A stretch of DNA of 64,000 bases from Thermotoga sp. Ku-13t (GCF_011057685.1 NZ_LNFY01000009.1:62001-126000); one strand, 5' to 3'. Shown: positions 33,989 to 43,451, counted from the first letter of the stretch. Numbers and translations: made by a program. The notes: a model not told the origin generated them from the sequence alone.

Positions 33989-36613
33989 ATGACAGAGTCG
34001 ATCCTCAAGATAGCCTTTCGAAACTTCAGAGTGCACATCAAAACCGTGATCGTGCTCATCGTCGGGATCGGTGTTCCTGCGATGCTCATAGTCGGTGGTC
34101 TTTCCATAAACGACACGATCGCGAACTGGATCACTTCGAGTTTTTCGAAAAACTTTGATCCTGCCGATGCTTTCGTGGAGAACAGAAGAAACAACATCTT
34201 CATGAAAATAGCCCTGGACGAACAAATTGTTTCTTCCCTGAAAGATTTCCCTACCGTTGAGAAAATCCTTCCCGTTTCAGAGACGCTTGGCAGAATCGAG
34301 TTCGATGGGAAAACTCTGGACTGTCTGATCATCGCACTCAGGCCCGAAGATCTTCAAAGTTTTCTGGGAAAGAGAGTCGATCTTTCTGAAGGAAGAATCA
34401 TCGTTTCGAAAACGATCGCAGACTTTCTGAGCCTCTCTAGGAACAGCAAGATCACCGTCAACATCGGCGCGGGTGAGGAACAATTCGTTGTAGGACAGAT
34501 CGGTGAAGAAGGTTTTTTGAACTTTCGCGGTGAAAACCTTCACTACGCAGGAACCATCTTCGTTCACGTGGACGATCTTTCAAAAGCTATGAGTTTTCCA
34601 ACAAGGGTGTATTTGGACCTGCGCGGAGAAATAAAGGAACACCAAGCGATAATCGAGGAACTGAGAAGAAGTTTGAACGTGAGAGCCGTCGCCATGAAGG
34701 CAGACTTGCTGAATTCACCTGCCACGAAAGCTTTAGGTTATCTGACAATCGCCTTCAGTGGTTTTTCCATCCTGGCATCCTTCGTTTTGGTCTATCTTTT
34801 CGCTCAGAGCTTTGTCGAAGAAAGGACCACGGTCATGGCGACTTTGAGAATACTTGGCATGAAGGCGAACCACATAGCTGCAACCCTTTTGATAGAAGGT
34901 TTGGCTTACCTTGTGGTGTCTGGAATCTTTGGTGGAACGCTGGGCGTTTTTCTGGCGAGGTACTTGCTGAACAGATTTCTGGCAACGACCAGCGTTTTCA
35001 GTGCCAGTTTTGGACCAATCTTTGACGATCTTCAGCTTTACGTTTCTCCCATGACGGTGTTTCTCGGTGTTTCAGCCGGCTTGATCGTTCCGATTCTGAT
35101 ATTCGCAAGAAGGATTCTTCAGATAACTCGTAAATCTCCCGTGCAAATGCTTTCAGCTTTTCAATCAGAATCGCACAGTTCCACGTTTGGAAAGTTCGGA
35201 AAAATCATCGGTGCAGGAATGTGTGCCTTTGGTATCTTTCTATTGTTCACTTTGAAGAGCTTCTGGCTTTTCGGTCTGCTCTCGATCTTCGTAGGATTGT
35301 TCTTGGTGGTCTTTCATCCGGCAGTTAGTTTGGTGCTTGGGATCGTCGCGATCGTTGTGGTGAGCTATTCGGCTCCAAGTGAAGTTATTGGTGGATGGGA
35401 GATTCTTCAAAGAGGAGCGGTTTTCTTCGTTGGAAGCTGGTTGATCTTCATATACGCGATCGTGCTCATAAGAGAGATCTTTTTGAAAAAGCTTTTGAGA
35501 CGATCTGTTTCGAGCTTCATAGCGCTCTCGTACGTTGAGAGGAACTTGAGAAATTCTTTCATCATAGCCTCGATGTTCAGTTTGATCGTCTTTGTCATGA
35601 TTTTGGTCGTTACGATCCCGCACAACGTTCAGAACTTCGTTCAAGATCGGCTGAAGAACGGCCTTTTCGGCTACGATTTCATGGTGGTTCGAAACCCGTT
35701 GAAGCTGATCTTTTTAAAAAGCGAAATCGAAGTTGCGGAAGGCCTGACCAGTTATTCGAGGATCTACGTTGCGGAATTCGAAAACGATATGATAGCCTTC
35801 GTCGATGAAAGCTTCTTGCAAAACGCGCTGGTGCCGTTCGAAACCAACAAGCGGTGGCGCGAAAGATTGCTAGAACCTGGCAAGGCAATCGTTGGATATT
35901 CTCAAAAGGATGAAGCTTCGAACCTGGTTGGTAAAACGGTCACAGGGAGGGTTAAATCTCCCTTCAGAATAGGCGGAGCAAGAGTGATGGATTTTGAGAT
36001 CGTCGATACTTTCGACATGAGACAGGCGATGGTTCCGGTCAAATACGTTGCCTCGATCAACAGTATGCCGAAGGAAGTTCGTGTCATACCCGTGCTGCTT
36101 GCCAAGATCGAGCCTCAGAAAGTTGCCGAGGCGAAGAACTTTTACAGTAAACTCTTTGACTTTCCCATCTACATAAACGAAGAACTCAACAGGCTCTTCA
36201 CTGGAATAAACATGCTCATTCAAACCGCGATCGCGCTGCTCTACTTCGGACTGATAAGCGGTTTCAGTGGGATCGCTTTTCATTCGCTCAGGAGCGTCAT
36301 CGTCAGGAAACGTTTGATCGGCACCCTCAGGGCTGTTGGAATGTCCAATAGGAGCGTTTCTATGGCTTTCATTCTCGAAAACATCGTCATAGCGTCTCTG
36401 GGGATTGTGGTTGGATGCTTTGCAGGTTATCTGGAATCGAGGGATATTTCCAGATTGATCTTCACCCTGTTCGGATCCGGGGAATTTTCGTTTCCGCTTT
36501 CGAACTTCTTGATTTTGCTTGTGGCCATATACGCCGTGATAATTGTTGTGGTGTCGCTTCCGATCGTTTTGACGAAGAAGAGCCCGGCCGAGGCCTTGAG
36601 AGCGCCAGATTGA
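33989..36613 (+). CDS. FtsX-like ABC transporter permease (two-module, 874 aa)
   Basis: Large inner-membrane protein of the MacB/LolC superfamily. It has an N-terminal helix (VIVLIVGIGVPAMLIVGG), a periplasmic domain of about 200 residues, then FtsX-type helices (LGYLTIAFSGFSILASFVLV, LLIEGLAYLVVSGIFGG). A middle membrane block (about 410-540) is followed by a second periplasmic domain and a final FtsX triplet ending TKKSPAEALR. ATG 33989 follows GAGGAGAT. The next gene, 13 bases downstream, is its ATPase. Relatives export lipoproteins, peptides or antibiotics, or act as mechanotransmitters; the substrate here is unknown. Confidence 0.88.
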   Translation: MTESILKIAFRNFRVHIKTVIVLIVGIGVPAMLIVGGLSINDTIANWITSSFSKNFDPADAFVENRRNNIFMKIALDEQIVSSLKDFPTVEKILPVSETLGRIEFDGKTLDCLIIALRPEDLQSFLGKRVDLSEGRIIVSKTIADFLSLSRNSKITVNIGAGEEQFVVGQIGEEGFLNFRGENLHYAGTIFVHVDDLSKAMSFPTRVYLDLRGEIKEHQAIIEELRRSLNVRAVAMKADLLNSPATKALGYLTIAFSGFSILASFVLVYLFAQSFVEERTTVMATLRILGMKANHIAATLLIEGLAYLVVSGIFGGTLGVFLARYLLNRFLATTSVFSASFGPIFDDLQLYVSPMTVFLGVSAGLIVPILIFARRILQITRKSPVQMLSAFQSESHSSTFGKFGKIIGAGMCAFGIFLLFTLKSFWLFGLLSIFVGLFLVVFHPAVSLVLGIVAIVVVSYSAPSEVIGGWEILQRGAVFFVGSWLIFIYAIVLIREIFLKKLLRRSVSSFIALSYVERNLRNSFIIASMFSLIVFVMILVVTIPHNVQNFVQDRLKNGLFGYDFMVVRNPLKLIFLKSEIEVAEGLTSYSRIYVAEFENDMIAFVDESFLQNALVPFETNKRWRERLLEPGKAIVGYSQKDEASNLVGKTVTGRVKSPFRIGGARVMDFEIVDTFDMRQAMVPVKYVASINSMPKEVRVIPVLLAKIEPQKVAEAKNFYSKLFDFPIYINEELNRLFTGINMLIQTAIALLYFGLISGFSGIAFHSLRSVIVRKRLIGTLRAVGMSNRSVSMAFILENIVIASLGIVVGCFAGYLESRDISRLIFTLFGSGEFSFPLSNFLILLVAIYAVIIVVVSLPIVLTKKSPAEALRAPD

Positions 36614-36625
36614 GGAGGAAGGAAC

Positions 36626-37318
36626 GTGATAGTGGTCAAAAACCTCTGGAAGATTTACGGAAAAGGTGAAAAGAAGGTCGAAGCCCTCAGGGGCGTGGAT
36701 TTTCAGATAGAACAAGGCGAGTTCGTGGCGATATTGGGTCCGTCAGGCTCTGGAAAGACGACCTTGCTGAACTGTCTTTCGGGCATAGATTCACCCACCG
36801 AGGGGGAAATCTTCTTCGACGGGGTTGAGTTTCACCGTTTGAGCGAAGAGGAAAAGACGAAGTTCAGGGCGCAGAACATGGGCTTCGTTTTCCAGTTCTT
36901 CAATTTGATACCGGTCCTCACAGTTCTTGAGAACGTCGAACTGCCTCTGAGGATTCTCGGCCAGAAAGGAAAGAGCGTGACCGAAAGGGCACTCGAAATG
37001 ATCAAGAAGGTGGGACTTTCTGGAAAAGAGGACAAGTTCCCATCGCAGCTTTCTGGGGGAGAACAACAGAGGGTTGCTATCGCGAGAGCTTTGGTTCACA
37101 ATCCCAAGATCGTATGGGCGGACGAACCGACGGGCAATCTTGATTCAGAAACCGGAGCGGCGATCATCGAACTGCTCGAAACGATCCGCTTGGAAAACAG
37201 AACCACCCTGGTGGTCGTCACCCACGATGAAAAGATCGCTCAGAAGGCAGACAGAATCTTCCTCTTCAGAGACGGAAAGATACTGAGAATAATAAAAAAA
37301 GGTGAAAGCTCAGGCTGA
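36626..37318 (+). CDS. LolD/MacB-type ABC transporter ATPase
   Basis: The 230-residue ATPase has Walker A GPSGSGKTT (about 38-46), Q-loop FQFFNLIPVLTVLENVELPL (typical of the LolD/MacB family), signature LSGGEQQR, Walker B IVWADEPTGNLD and the H-switch VVTHD. GTG 36626 follows GAGGAGGAAGG. It pairs with the FtsX-like permease upstream. Nothing else belongs to this operon within the window. Confidence 0.94.
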   Translation: MIVVKNLWKIYGKGEKKVEALRGVDFQIEQGEFVAILGPSGSGKTTLLNCLSGIDSPTEGEIFFDGVEFHRLSEEEKTKFRAQNMGFVFQFFNLIPVLTVLENVELPLRILGQKGKSVTERALEMIKKVGLSGKEDKFPSQLSGGEQQRVAIARALVHNPKIVWADEPTGNLDSETGAAIIELLETIRLENRTTLVVVTHDEKIAQKADRIFLFRDGKILRIIKKGESSG

Positions 37319-37620
37319 TACGATGAATCGTCCTCGATGTGATTTTCCTGATCGTTCCAGAATCAGCCAGCTTACTTTTTCATCTGTTTTCCAGCGCATG
37401 TTTTCGATGTTTGAACATGATTTTCAGAGAAAATCAAAGTAACAGAGAAAAAAAGAGAAAAAAGAAAAGTTCCCTACGAAATATCTGTGAAAATCATTCT
37501 GATCTGCGGGATTTCTCTGTTCATCTGCACTTGAAGTGTGACGCATGATGTGATATTTTTGAAGCAAAAGCTTCCAAATGGTTTTCCATTGGAAGCATTT
37601 ACTCCAAAGGAGGTTTTACT
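37319..37620. promoter_or_regulatory. Intergenic region with alternative hairpins upstream of tctC
   Basis: No gene is seen in these 302 bases. Just before tctC, GAAGC (37561-37565) can pair with GCTTC (37570-37574) through an AAAA loop. The same GCTTCCAAATGG (37570-37581) can instead pair with CCATTGGAAGC (37586-37596), leaving one bulged A. The two stems exclude each other, as in attenuators. A strong AAAGGAGG ribosome site follows at about 37606-37613. Confidence 0.5.
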
Positions 37621-38556
37621 ATGAAGAAACTTCTGGTGGCTGTCTCGCTGATTCTTGCGACCCTGCTTCTTGCGGCCTATCCCGACAGACCCATCACTTT
37701 CATCATTCAAGCGGCACCTGGCGGGGCATCAGACATGGTATCAAGAACCATCGCAGCAATCGCACAGGAAATCTTGAAGGTACCAATCAACTGCATAAAC
37801 ATCACGGGCGCGTCTGGGGCAATCGCGATGAAAAAACTTCAAACCAGCAAACCTGATGGCTACACGATGGGGTACGTACCCGTTGAGCTTTCGATGGTCA
37901 AAGCTTTGGGATATGCAGACTTTGGGCCACAGGACTTTGATCTACTCATGAGAATAATGGTGATACCCGCAGCAGTAACCGTTCGAGCCGATTCGCAATG
38001 GAAGACGATCCAAGAATTCATTGATTACGTAAAAACTCACCCAGGCACGGTGACAGTTGGTAATTCTGGTCCGGGTTCCATCTGGCATATCGCTGCGTTG
38101 AGTTTTGAGAAAGCCATCGGTACAAAACTCGTCCATGTTCCGTTCGATGGTGCAGCACCTGCGGTTGCCGCTCTGATGGGAGGACACATCACTGCCGTTA
38201 CCGTCAGTCCAACCGAGGTCAAATCTGGTGTGGAATCTGGTCAACTGAGAATCCTCGCCGTGATGAGTGATGAGAGATCTCCGCTCTTTCCAGATGTACC
38301 GACATTGAAAGAACTTGGTTATGACGTTTCGGTAGCGGCATGGGGAGGCCTTGCACTGCCCAAAGGTGTAGACCCAGAGGTTTACAAAATACTCGCAGAT
38401 GCGTTCAAAAAAGCGTATGAAAGCGAGACCTTTCAAAAATTCCTCAGGGATAGAGGCATGACACCGGCTTATCTTGATGGTGAGAAATTCAGAGAATTCG
38501 CTATATCGCAGTACAACATGTTCATGGAACTCATCCCAAAGGCGTTGGGTAAATGA
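37621..38556 (+). CDS. tctC: Tripartite tricarboxylate transporter substrate-binding protein (TctC family)
   Basis: The 311-residue periplasmic-type binding protein has a signal peptide (KKLLVAVSLILATLLLAA) and mature start YPDRPITFIIQAAPGGASD, the family's YP.kpI.(i/l)ivpf.pGG..D signature. TVGNSGPGSIWHIAALSFEK and VPFDGAAPAVAALMGGHI follow as usual. It binds a carboxylate; which one is not readable from sequence. It is first in the operon tctC-tctB-tctA-aldolase-kinase. A perfect hairpin follows its stop. Confidence 0.93.
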   Translation: MKKLLVAVSLILATLLLAAYPDRPITFIIQAAPGGASDMVSRTIAAIAQEILKVPINCINITGASGAIAMKKLQTSKPDGYTMGYVPVELSMVKALGYADFGPQDFDLLMRIMVIPAAVTVRADSQWKTIQEFIDYVKTHPGTVTVGNSGPGSIWHIAALSFEKAIGTKLVHVPFDGAAPAVAALMGGHITAVTVSPTEVKSGVESGQLRILAVMSDERSPLFPDVPTLKELGYDVSVAAWGGLALPKGVDPEVYKILADAFKKAYESETFQKFLRDRGMTPAYLDGEKFREFAISQYNMFMELIPKALGK

Positions 38557-38562
38557 TCCTCC

Positions 38563-38584
38563 GGCTGCCCCTTCTGGGGCAGCC
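38563..38584 (+). terminator. GC-rich hairpin after tctC
   Basis: GGCTGCCCC (38563-38571), loop TTCT, GGGGCAGCC (38576-38584): a perfect 9-bp stem with a short T/C tail. As in the sugar ABC operon (20728-20750), it lies between the binding-protein and membrane-protein genes and would lower or stabilise expression downstream or upstream respectively. Confidence 0.75.
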
Positions 38585-38605
38585 TTCAACGTTGAGGTGA
38601 CGAAG

Positions 38606-39031
38606 ATGGGTGATCTGTTTTTCTCACTAATTTCAATCGCTTATTCGATATTTCTTTTTGTGAAATCTTCGAAGTTACCTGAAGGCATTGCCAACATGCC
38701 AGGACCAGGGTTTTTCCCCAGGTTGATAGCCTTCATGATTTTGATTCTGTCTTGCTGGCTCTTGATTTTGAGTCTCTGGAGATTTTCCAAAAAAAGAGAA
38801 GCTTCATTTTCTCAAGGAAGATGGGGCCAGACCATCTCGATTATCTTGTTGGTTTTCCTTTACGTTCTACTTTGGGGTAAAGGGAATTTTCTATTCAACA
38901 CCTTTGTCCTGTTGTTTTTGATTCAAGTCGTTACCGGCTCGAAGTGGTACGTCGCGTTGATCGGTTCTGCAACTCTGAGCGTCAGCGTTTTTCTGCTATT
39001 TGGTAAGGTCTTTCACGTGCTCTTTTTCTGA
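38606..39031 (+). CDS. tctB: Tripartite tricarboxylate transporter small membrane subunit (TctB family)
   Basis: 141 residues with four predicted helices. The family pattern is seen in KLPEGIANMPGPGFFPRLIA, the usual G.gP.ffP motif after helix 1. ATG 38606 follows GAGGTGACG. TctB is poorly conserved and its exact role in the carrier is unclear. It is followed after 12 bases by tctA. Confidence 0.88.
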   Translation: MGDLFFSLISIAYSIFLFVKSSKLPEGIANMPGPGFFPRLIAFMILILSCWLLILSLWRFSKKREASFSQGRWGQTISIILLVFLYVLLWGKGNFLFNTFVLLFLIQVVTGSKWYVALIGSATLSVSVFLLFGKVFHVLFF

Positions 39032-39043
39032 AGGGGTGATCAC

Positions 39044-40519
39044 GTGCAACAGTTTATTCAGGGATTCTTCCAGGCAGTTGATCCACGGGCGGTAATCTAT
39101 CTACTCTTGGGAACCTTTTCAGGGCTTGTTATCGGGACTCTCCCAGGACTGACGGCCACGATGGCGGTCGCCATACTCACACCCTTGACCTTTTGGCTGC
39201 CGCCGAACCAAGGACTCGCGATGCTCATAGGAGTGTGGAATTCTGCCATCTTTTCTGGTGGGATCTCCGCGATTCTGATCAACACACCAGGTACACCTGC
39301 TTCAATCGCGTCGACCTTTGATGGTTTCGCACTCACTAAGAAAGGTATGGCTGGTCTGGCACTCGGTATAAATGTTGTCTTTTCGTTCATCGGTGGAATC
39401 TTGGGTGTCCTTGCGCTGATCGTTGTTGGCTTTCCCCTGGCGAGATTTGCCCTATCTTTTGGACCCGCAGAGTATTTCACTCTCGCGATCTTTGGACTTT
39501 CGACGATGGTAGCCGTTTCCGGCAAATCCGTGCTCAAGGGAATGATTGCCGGATTTTTGGGCTTCTCGATCTCGCTGATAGGCCTTGATCCCATATTTGG
39601 CTCCGAAAGATTCACCTTTGGTAGGATGGAACTCTTAAATGGTATCTCGTTCATACCTGTGATGATTGGTTTGTTCGGAGTTGGTGAGGTTTTCTGCCAG
39701 ATATTCTCAAGAAGGCAAGTTGTTTCAACAGGCGCGCAGCCAGTAACTCAACTTGGAAGAGTGGTACCAACCTTCAAAGAAATAAAGGATCTGACGCCCG
39801 TGGCACTCTTGTCGGCTCTGATAGGAATAATCATAGGTGTTATCCCGGGAGCAGGTGCTGACATAGCTGGTTTAGTGGCATGGGATCAGAGTAGGAGAGT
39901 TGCAAAAAAGCCACAGGAGTATGGACAAGGTTCTCTTGAAGGGCTGGCAGCATCAACGACTGCAAACAATGCATGCCTTGGCGGAGCTCTCACAACGATG
40001 ATGGCGCTCGGCCTTCCAGGAGATGCCGTTACCGCTGTTTTGATAGGGGCTTTCATAATGTACGGTGTCCAACCCGGACCAATTATGTTCAGAGACAACG
40101 CGAGTTTTGTTTATACGGTCATAATGCTTATGATACTGGCAAATGTTGCTTTTCTCGCTGTGGGCTTTTTTGTTTCAAAGCTTCTCACGAAATTCCTCTC
40201 CTTGCCGCAGAGTTTCATTTGGGCAACGATAATCATTCTGTCCCTTGTTGGAAGTTACGCGATTAACAACAGCGCGTTCGATCTTCTGATTGTGTTCATC
40301 TCAGGCGTTGCTGGGTTCGTTTTCAGATTGCTCGATGTGCCGCTCGGACCAATTGTCCTTGCGTTGATACTGGGTCCAATGGCAGAGGCCAACATGAGAA
40401 GAGCTTTGATTCTAAGTCAAGGCAATTTTGCCACTTTCTTCACAAGACCGATTTCTTTGGTTTTGGTAATTCTCTCAGCTATATCTTTGCTGACATCCAC
40501 TTTGAAGAAAGAGCGATGA
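39044..40519 (+). CDS. tctA: Tripartite tricarboxylate transporter large membrane subunit (TctA family)
   Basis: 491 residues with about 12 membrane helices, the transport channel driven by ion gradient. Family signatures: LGTFSGLVIGTLPGLTATMA, INTPGTPASIASTFDGFALT, and a second internally repeated IIGVIPGAGADIAGLVAWDQ followed by STTANNACLGGALTTMMALG. GTG 39044 follows AAGGGGTGATC. It is intact and of normal length. Confidence 0.95.
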   Translation: MQQFIQGFFQAVDPRAVIYLLLGTFSGLVIGTLPGLTATMAVAILTPLTFWLPPNQGLAMLIGVWNSAIFSGGISAILINTPGTPASIASTFDGFALTKKGMAGLALGINVVFSFIGGILGVLALIVVGFPLARFALSFGPAEYFTLAIFGLSTMVAVSGKSVLKGMIAGFLGFSISLIGLDPIFGSERFTFGRMELLNGISFIPVMIGLFGVGEVFCQIFSRRQVVSTGAQPVTQLGRVVPTFKEIKDLTPVALLSALIGIIIGVIPGAGADIAGLVAWDQSRRVAKKPQEYGQGSLEGLAASTTANNACLGGALTTMMALGLPGDAVTAVLIGAFIMYGVQPGPIMFRDNASFVYTVIMLMILANVAFLAVGFFVSKLLTKFLSLPQSFIWATIIILSLVGSYAINNSAFDLLIVFISGVAGFVFRLLDVPLGPIVLALILGPMAEANMRRALILSQGNFATFFTRPISLVLVILSAISLLTSTLKKER

Positions 40520-40529
40520 ACGGAGGTAG

Positions 40530-41165
40530 ATGATCTTGATAGATAAACTGCTCGAAGGCAAAATCTTGATAGTGATCAGAGGTCTCAACGTGAAAGAATC
40601 AACAGATCTCTGTCACATACTCTTGGAAAACGATGTGAGATTTGTAGAAGTTAGTTTTTCAGATGAAGATGCATCTGAGGTGCTGAAGGCACTGAAATCG
40701 TCCTTCGATGGGAAATTATTCCTTGGCGCGGGAACAGTTTTTGAAGAAAGAATTTATCAAAAAGCGCTGGCATTGGGTGCCAATTATGTGTTAAGCCCGG
40801 GTCTGAGTCAGAAGGTGGCAGAGTTATCAAAGAAAGACCAAATACCTTATATACCTGGTGTCTTCACATCGACAGATGTTCAGAATGCCTTAGAGTTGGG
40901 ACTCGATCTACTCAAGCTGTATCCTGCAGATTTGGACTTACTCCGATCTTACCGCGGGCCCTTTCCAAAGGTGAAATTCATGCCTTTTGGTGGTGTTACC
41001 GATGCAAATGTGGTTCAGTACTTTTCTTATGGCGCATCCGCAGTTGGCATAGGTTCTTATATAGCAAACAAAGAATTACTGCAGGAGAAAAGGTTTACAG
41101 AGCTGGCAGATCGTATCAAGAAGATAAAGCAGTTGATAGGTGGTTCAAATGGACCTGTGTGTTGA
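40530..41165 (+). CDS. eda: KDPG/KHG aldolase (Eda family)
   Basis: The 211-residue class I aldolase cleaves 2-keto-3-deoxy-6-phosphogluconate or a similar 2-keto-4-hydroxy acid to pyruvate and an aldehyde. It shows VRFVEVSFSDEDAS (catalytic Glu in the E(V/I)..R.. region), GAGTV, YIPGVFTSTDVQNALELG with PGV, DLLKLYPADL with the Schiff-base lysine (LK.FPA in most), and MPFGGVTDANV. All key positions are in place. It is coupled to the transporter genes and overlaps the kinase, so the imported carboxylate is likely a sugar acid broken down through this step. Confidence 0.88.
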   Translation: MILIDKLLEGKILIVIRGLNVKESTDLCHILLENDVRFVEVSFSDEDASEVLKALKSSFDGKLFLGAGTVFEERIYQKALALGANYVLSPGLSQKVAELSKKDQIPYIPGVFTSTDVQNALELGLDLLKLYPADLDLLRSYRGPFPKVKFMPFGGVTDANVVQYFSYGASAVGIGSYIANKELLQEKRFTELADRIKKIKQLIGGSNGPVC

Positions 41166-42054
41166 TATAGGTGGTACCAAAACATTTGTCGCCGTTTTTG
41201 ACGATAACAGCATCACTCCACGCGAGGTAGAGCAATTTCCCACGCAGTCTCACAGAGGTTTTGAAGATTTTCTGAACAGGATGGTGAAAATAAGCAAAAG
41301 GCTTCTTAATGGCAACCACCCAAATGTTTGGGGTATTTCCACAGCCGGAGCCGTCGATGAATACGGCAATCTCTTGTGGTCACCGAATTTGGGCTGGAAG
41401 AATCTTCCTTTGAAAAAGATCGTCAGCGAGATCTTTGGCGACAATGGGGTTGTAGAAAATGACTGCAACGCTGCCGCTTATGCTGAATCCTGGGTGCGAC
41501 AGTCCGACAATTTGGCTTACGTGACGGTGAGTACCGGCATCGGCATGGGGTTGGTCTTGCAAGGAAAGGTATTTCGTGGATCACATTCTTCAGCGGGGGA
41601 GATAGGGCATACGATCGTCGAAGAAGAAGGTCCTGTGTGTAGCTGTGGGCGTAGAGGTTGTCTACAGGCGTTGTCTTCAGGCAGAGGTTTGGAGAATCTG
41701 ATTCAGTCGATAACGGGAGAAAAACTGTCCTGCGAAGAGATACTTCTGAGAGCACAGAACGGAATTGAACCGTACCTCAAGGTGGCTTTGCATGGTGCAC
41801 AGGTTTTGGCAAGAACTTTGACCAACATCGTCGATGCGCTTGATTTACAGACCCTTGTGCTCGGTGGTGGACTGACAAAGAACGAGTTTTATGTCGGCAA
41901 AGTGCTGAAGTACATTCAGCAGAACTATTATCGTCCGCCGGGCAAAGTGGTCTCGTTGGAACTTTCTAAGGTTGAGCCAAATCCGGGCGTCGTAGGTGTG
42001 TTGCTGATGGCTCGCGAAATCTTCAAGGGGATAAAAGGTGACATTGGTCGGTAA
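41149..42054 (+). CDS. ROK-family sugar kinase
   Basis: 301 residues. The ATP phosphate loop is LCVDIGGTKTFVAVFD, the catalytic Asp is in VVENDCNAAAYAE, then VTVSTGIGMGLVLQGKVFRG, SSAGEIGH, the zinc motif CSCGRRGCLQALSSG (CxCGxxGC) and LVLGGGLTKN. It has no DNA-binding domain, so it is an enzyme rather than a regulator. ATG 41149 (ribosome site AGGTGG at 41136-41141) overlaps the aldolase end; GTG 41140 is an alternative. It probably phosphorylates the sugar or sugar acid ahead of the aldolase; the true substrate is unknown. Confidence 0.88.
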   Translation: MDLCVDIGGTKTFVAVFDDNSITPREVEQFPTQSHRGFEDFLNRMVKISKRLLNGNHPNVWGISTAGAVDEYGNLLWSPNLGWKNLPLKKIVSEIFGDNGVVENDCNAAAYAESWVRQSDNLAYVTVSTGIGMGLVLQGKVFRGSHSSAGEIGHTIVEEEGPVCSCGRRGCLQALSSGRGLENLIQSITGEKLSCEEILLRAQNGIEPYLKVALHGAQVLARTLTNIVDALDLQTLVLGGGLTKNEFYVGKVLKYIQQNYYRPPGKVVSLELSKVEPNPGVVGVLLMAREIFKGIKGDIGR

Positions 42055-42222
42055 GTTTTTTGAATTGATGAAGATATTTCAAGCCGGGAAAATCACGCTC
42101 AACGAAACTTCCGTCTGTACGTTATCAGAGAAAGGATCGTTCAACTGGAAAAGTTCGTTGGAGGGATAGAAAAGATACTTGAAAAGATAACGCAGGAGTA
42201 CTCAATGGATCTGACCGAGTAG
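42038..42222 (+). pseudogene. Small ORF with one frameshift, unknown function (about 60 aa)
   Basis: GTG 42038 overlaps the kinase end and reads TLVGKFFELMKIFQAGKITL. Near 42105 the plausible coding frame changes to LYVIRERIVQLEKFVGGIEK, then ILEKITQEYSMDLTE and a stop at 42222. The joined product is a short amphipathic helical protein of no known family. It might be an accessory peptide of the operon or a relic. Confidence 0.3.
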
Positions 42223-42317
42223 TTTGAAGCTCGGACCAGAGATAAATTGTTCATCTTAGTGAGCCGAGTCCACAGAGTGGTTCTGATTAAATCCATAAAC
42301 GGAGGTGTTCAAATTCT

Positions 42318-43163
42318 ATGGACATTGACGAATACAAAAAGAAGATCCAGAAGGTGTACTCAAAACTTACCAAGAGCCAAAGAAAGATCGCTGAGTTCAT
42401 CATTGACAATCCGTCCAAGATCACGTTGATGAGTGCCGATCAACTTGCTAAAGCGTCTGGTGTTGGCGAGGCGACTGTTATAAGATTTGCTCGCGCCCTT
42501 GGTTATCGTGGGTATTCTGATATGAAAGAAGAATTCCAGCGTGCGCTGGTTAACAATCTCACATCTTCTAAGAAGGTTGAAGAGAGTTTAAAGACAGTTT
42601 CATCTGAATCTGTACTTGAAGAACTCGTGAAGACGCACCAAGCAGTCTTTCAAAGTATGAACATATCAGGGATCACCAAGAGGCTGAAGAATGCCGCGAA
42701 AATCATCTCTGAAGGGAACGACGTCTATGTTTTCGGAGAAGGTGCCGCTCTGGTGCCTGCCTTAGAACTGTCTTTTTGGCTGAACAGGTTTGGCAAAAAA
42801 ACCTGGTTGTTCAATACAACGGGTCGTTCTTTCTTTGAAAACATAGTGAACATACGTGAAAACGATGTTTCCATCGGCTTTGCTTACAGGAAGATCAATT
42901 TTGAGCTGAGAATACTGTTCTCGGAAACTCACAAGAGAGGAGGAAAGAACATACTGTTCACAGACAAGCCACTGAGTCAGCTGAGTGAGCTTGCAGACGA
43001 AATCATCGTCACAGATCGTGGAGGAATAGGTAGCTATCGTTCGATGGCCATACCTGTCATCATGTCTGACGCTCTGCTTTTTGAGTTTGCTGCCATCAAT
43101 GGGGCGAGCCTCGAGAACCTCAGAAACCTCGAAAGGATCCGCAAAGAGTATGGCTTTGAGTGA
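42318..43163 (+). CDS. RpiR-family transcriptional regulator (HTH plus SIS domain)
   Basis: 281 residues. The N-terminal HTH shows KLTKSQRKIAEFIIDNPSKI, then MSADQLAKASGVGEATVIRF and ARALGYRGYSDMKEEFQR, the family signature. The SIS sugar-phosphate-binding domain (about 110-260) includes ISEGNDVYVFGEGAALVPAL. ATG 42318 follows GGAGGTG. It probably senses a phosphosugar made by the kinase and controls the tct/aldolase/kinase operon upstream. Confidence 0.92.
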   Translation: MDIDEYKKKIQKVYSKLTKSQRKIAEFIIDNPSKITLMSADQLAKASGVGEATVIRFARALGYRGYSDMKEEFQRALVNNLTSSKKVEESLKTVSSESVLEELVKTHQAVFQSMNISGITKRLKNAAKIISEGNDVYVFGEGAALVPALELSFWLNRFGKKTWLFNTTGRSFFENIVNIRENDVSIGFAYRKINFELRILFSETHKRGGKNILFTDKPLSQLSELADEIIVTDRGGIGSYRSMAIPVIMSDALLFEFAAINGASLENLRNLERIRKEYGFE

Positions 43164-43199
43164 TCTTGAACGATTTAAGACCAATAAGAACCGTTTTGA

Positions 43200-43373
43200 A
43201 TCATCGTTTTCACAAAAGACCTCCTCTCTCGAGATGCGTTACAACCAGTCTTGACCGTTTCCGATGGTCCGCTCTACCCTACCCCTTCGTGGGTTCACGA
43301 TGGCTTGATGCCGGTTGAAAGCGTGGGGTGGGCAACCTTTGCTCGCTTGCAAGCTTTACCAAGTCGTAATTAA
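43200..43373 (+). other. Relic open frame in the RpiR-TusA gap, possible end of a transposase gene
   Basis: Between RpiR and TusA (43164-43451) one open frame of 57 codons reads VLTVSDGPLYPTPSWVHDGL, then MPVESVGWATFARLQALPSR and a stop at 43371-43373. It has no start signal. The M/VPVE ending recalls C-termini of IS200/IS605-type TnpB proteins, but no catalytic motif is present, so this is a guess. Nothing else is seen in this gap. Confidence 0.2.
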
Positions 43374-43451
43374 AGTCAACAATCATGCAAAGTGACAATG
43401 TTAGTATTTTTCTGGAGATTGAGCATTTTTTCACAAAAGGAGGTGTGGTGC

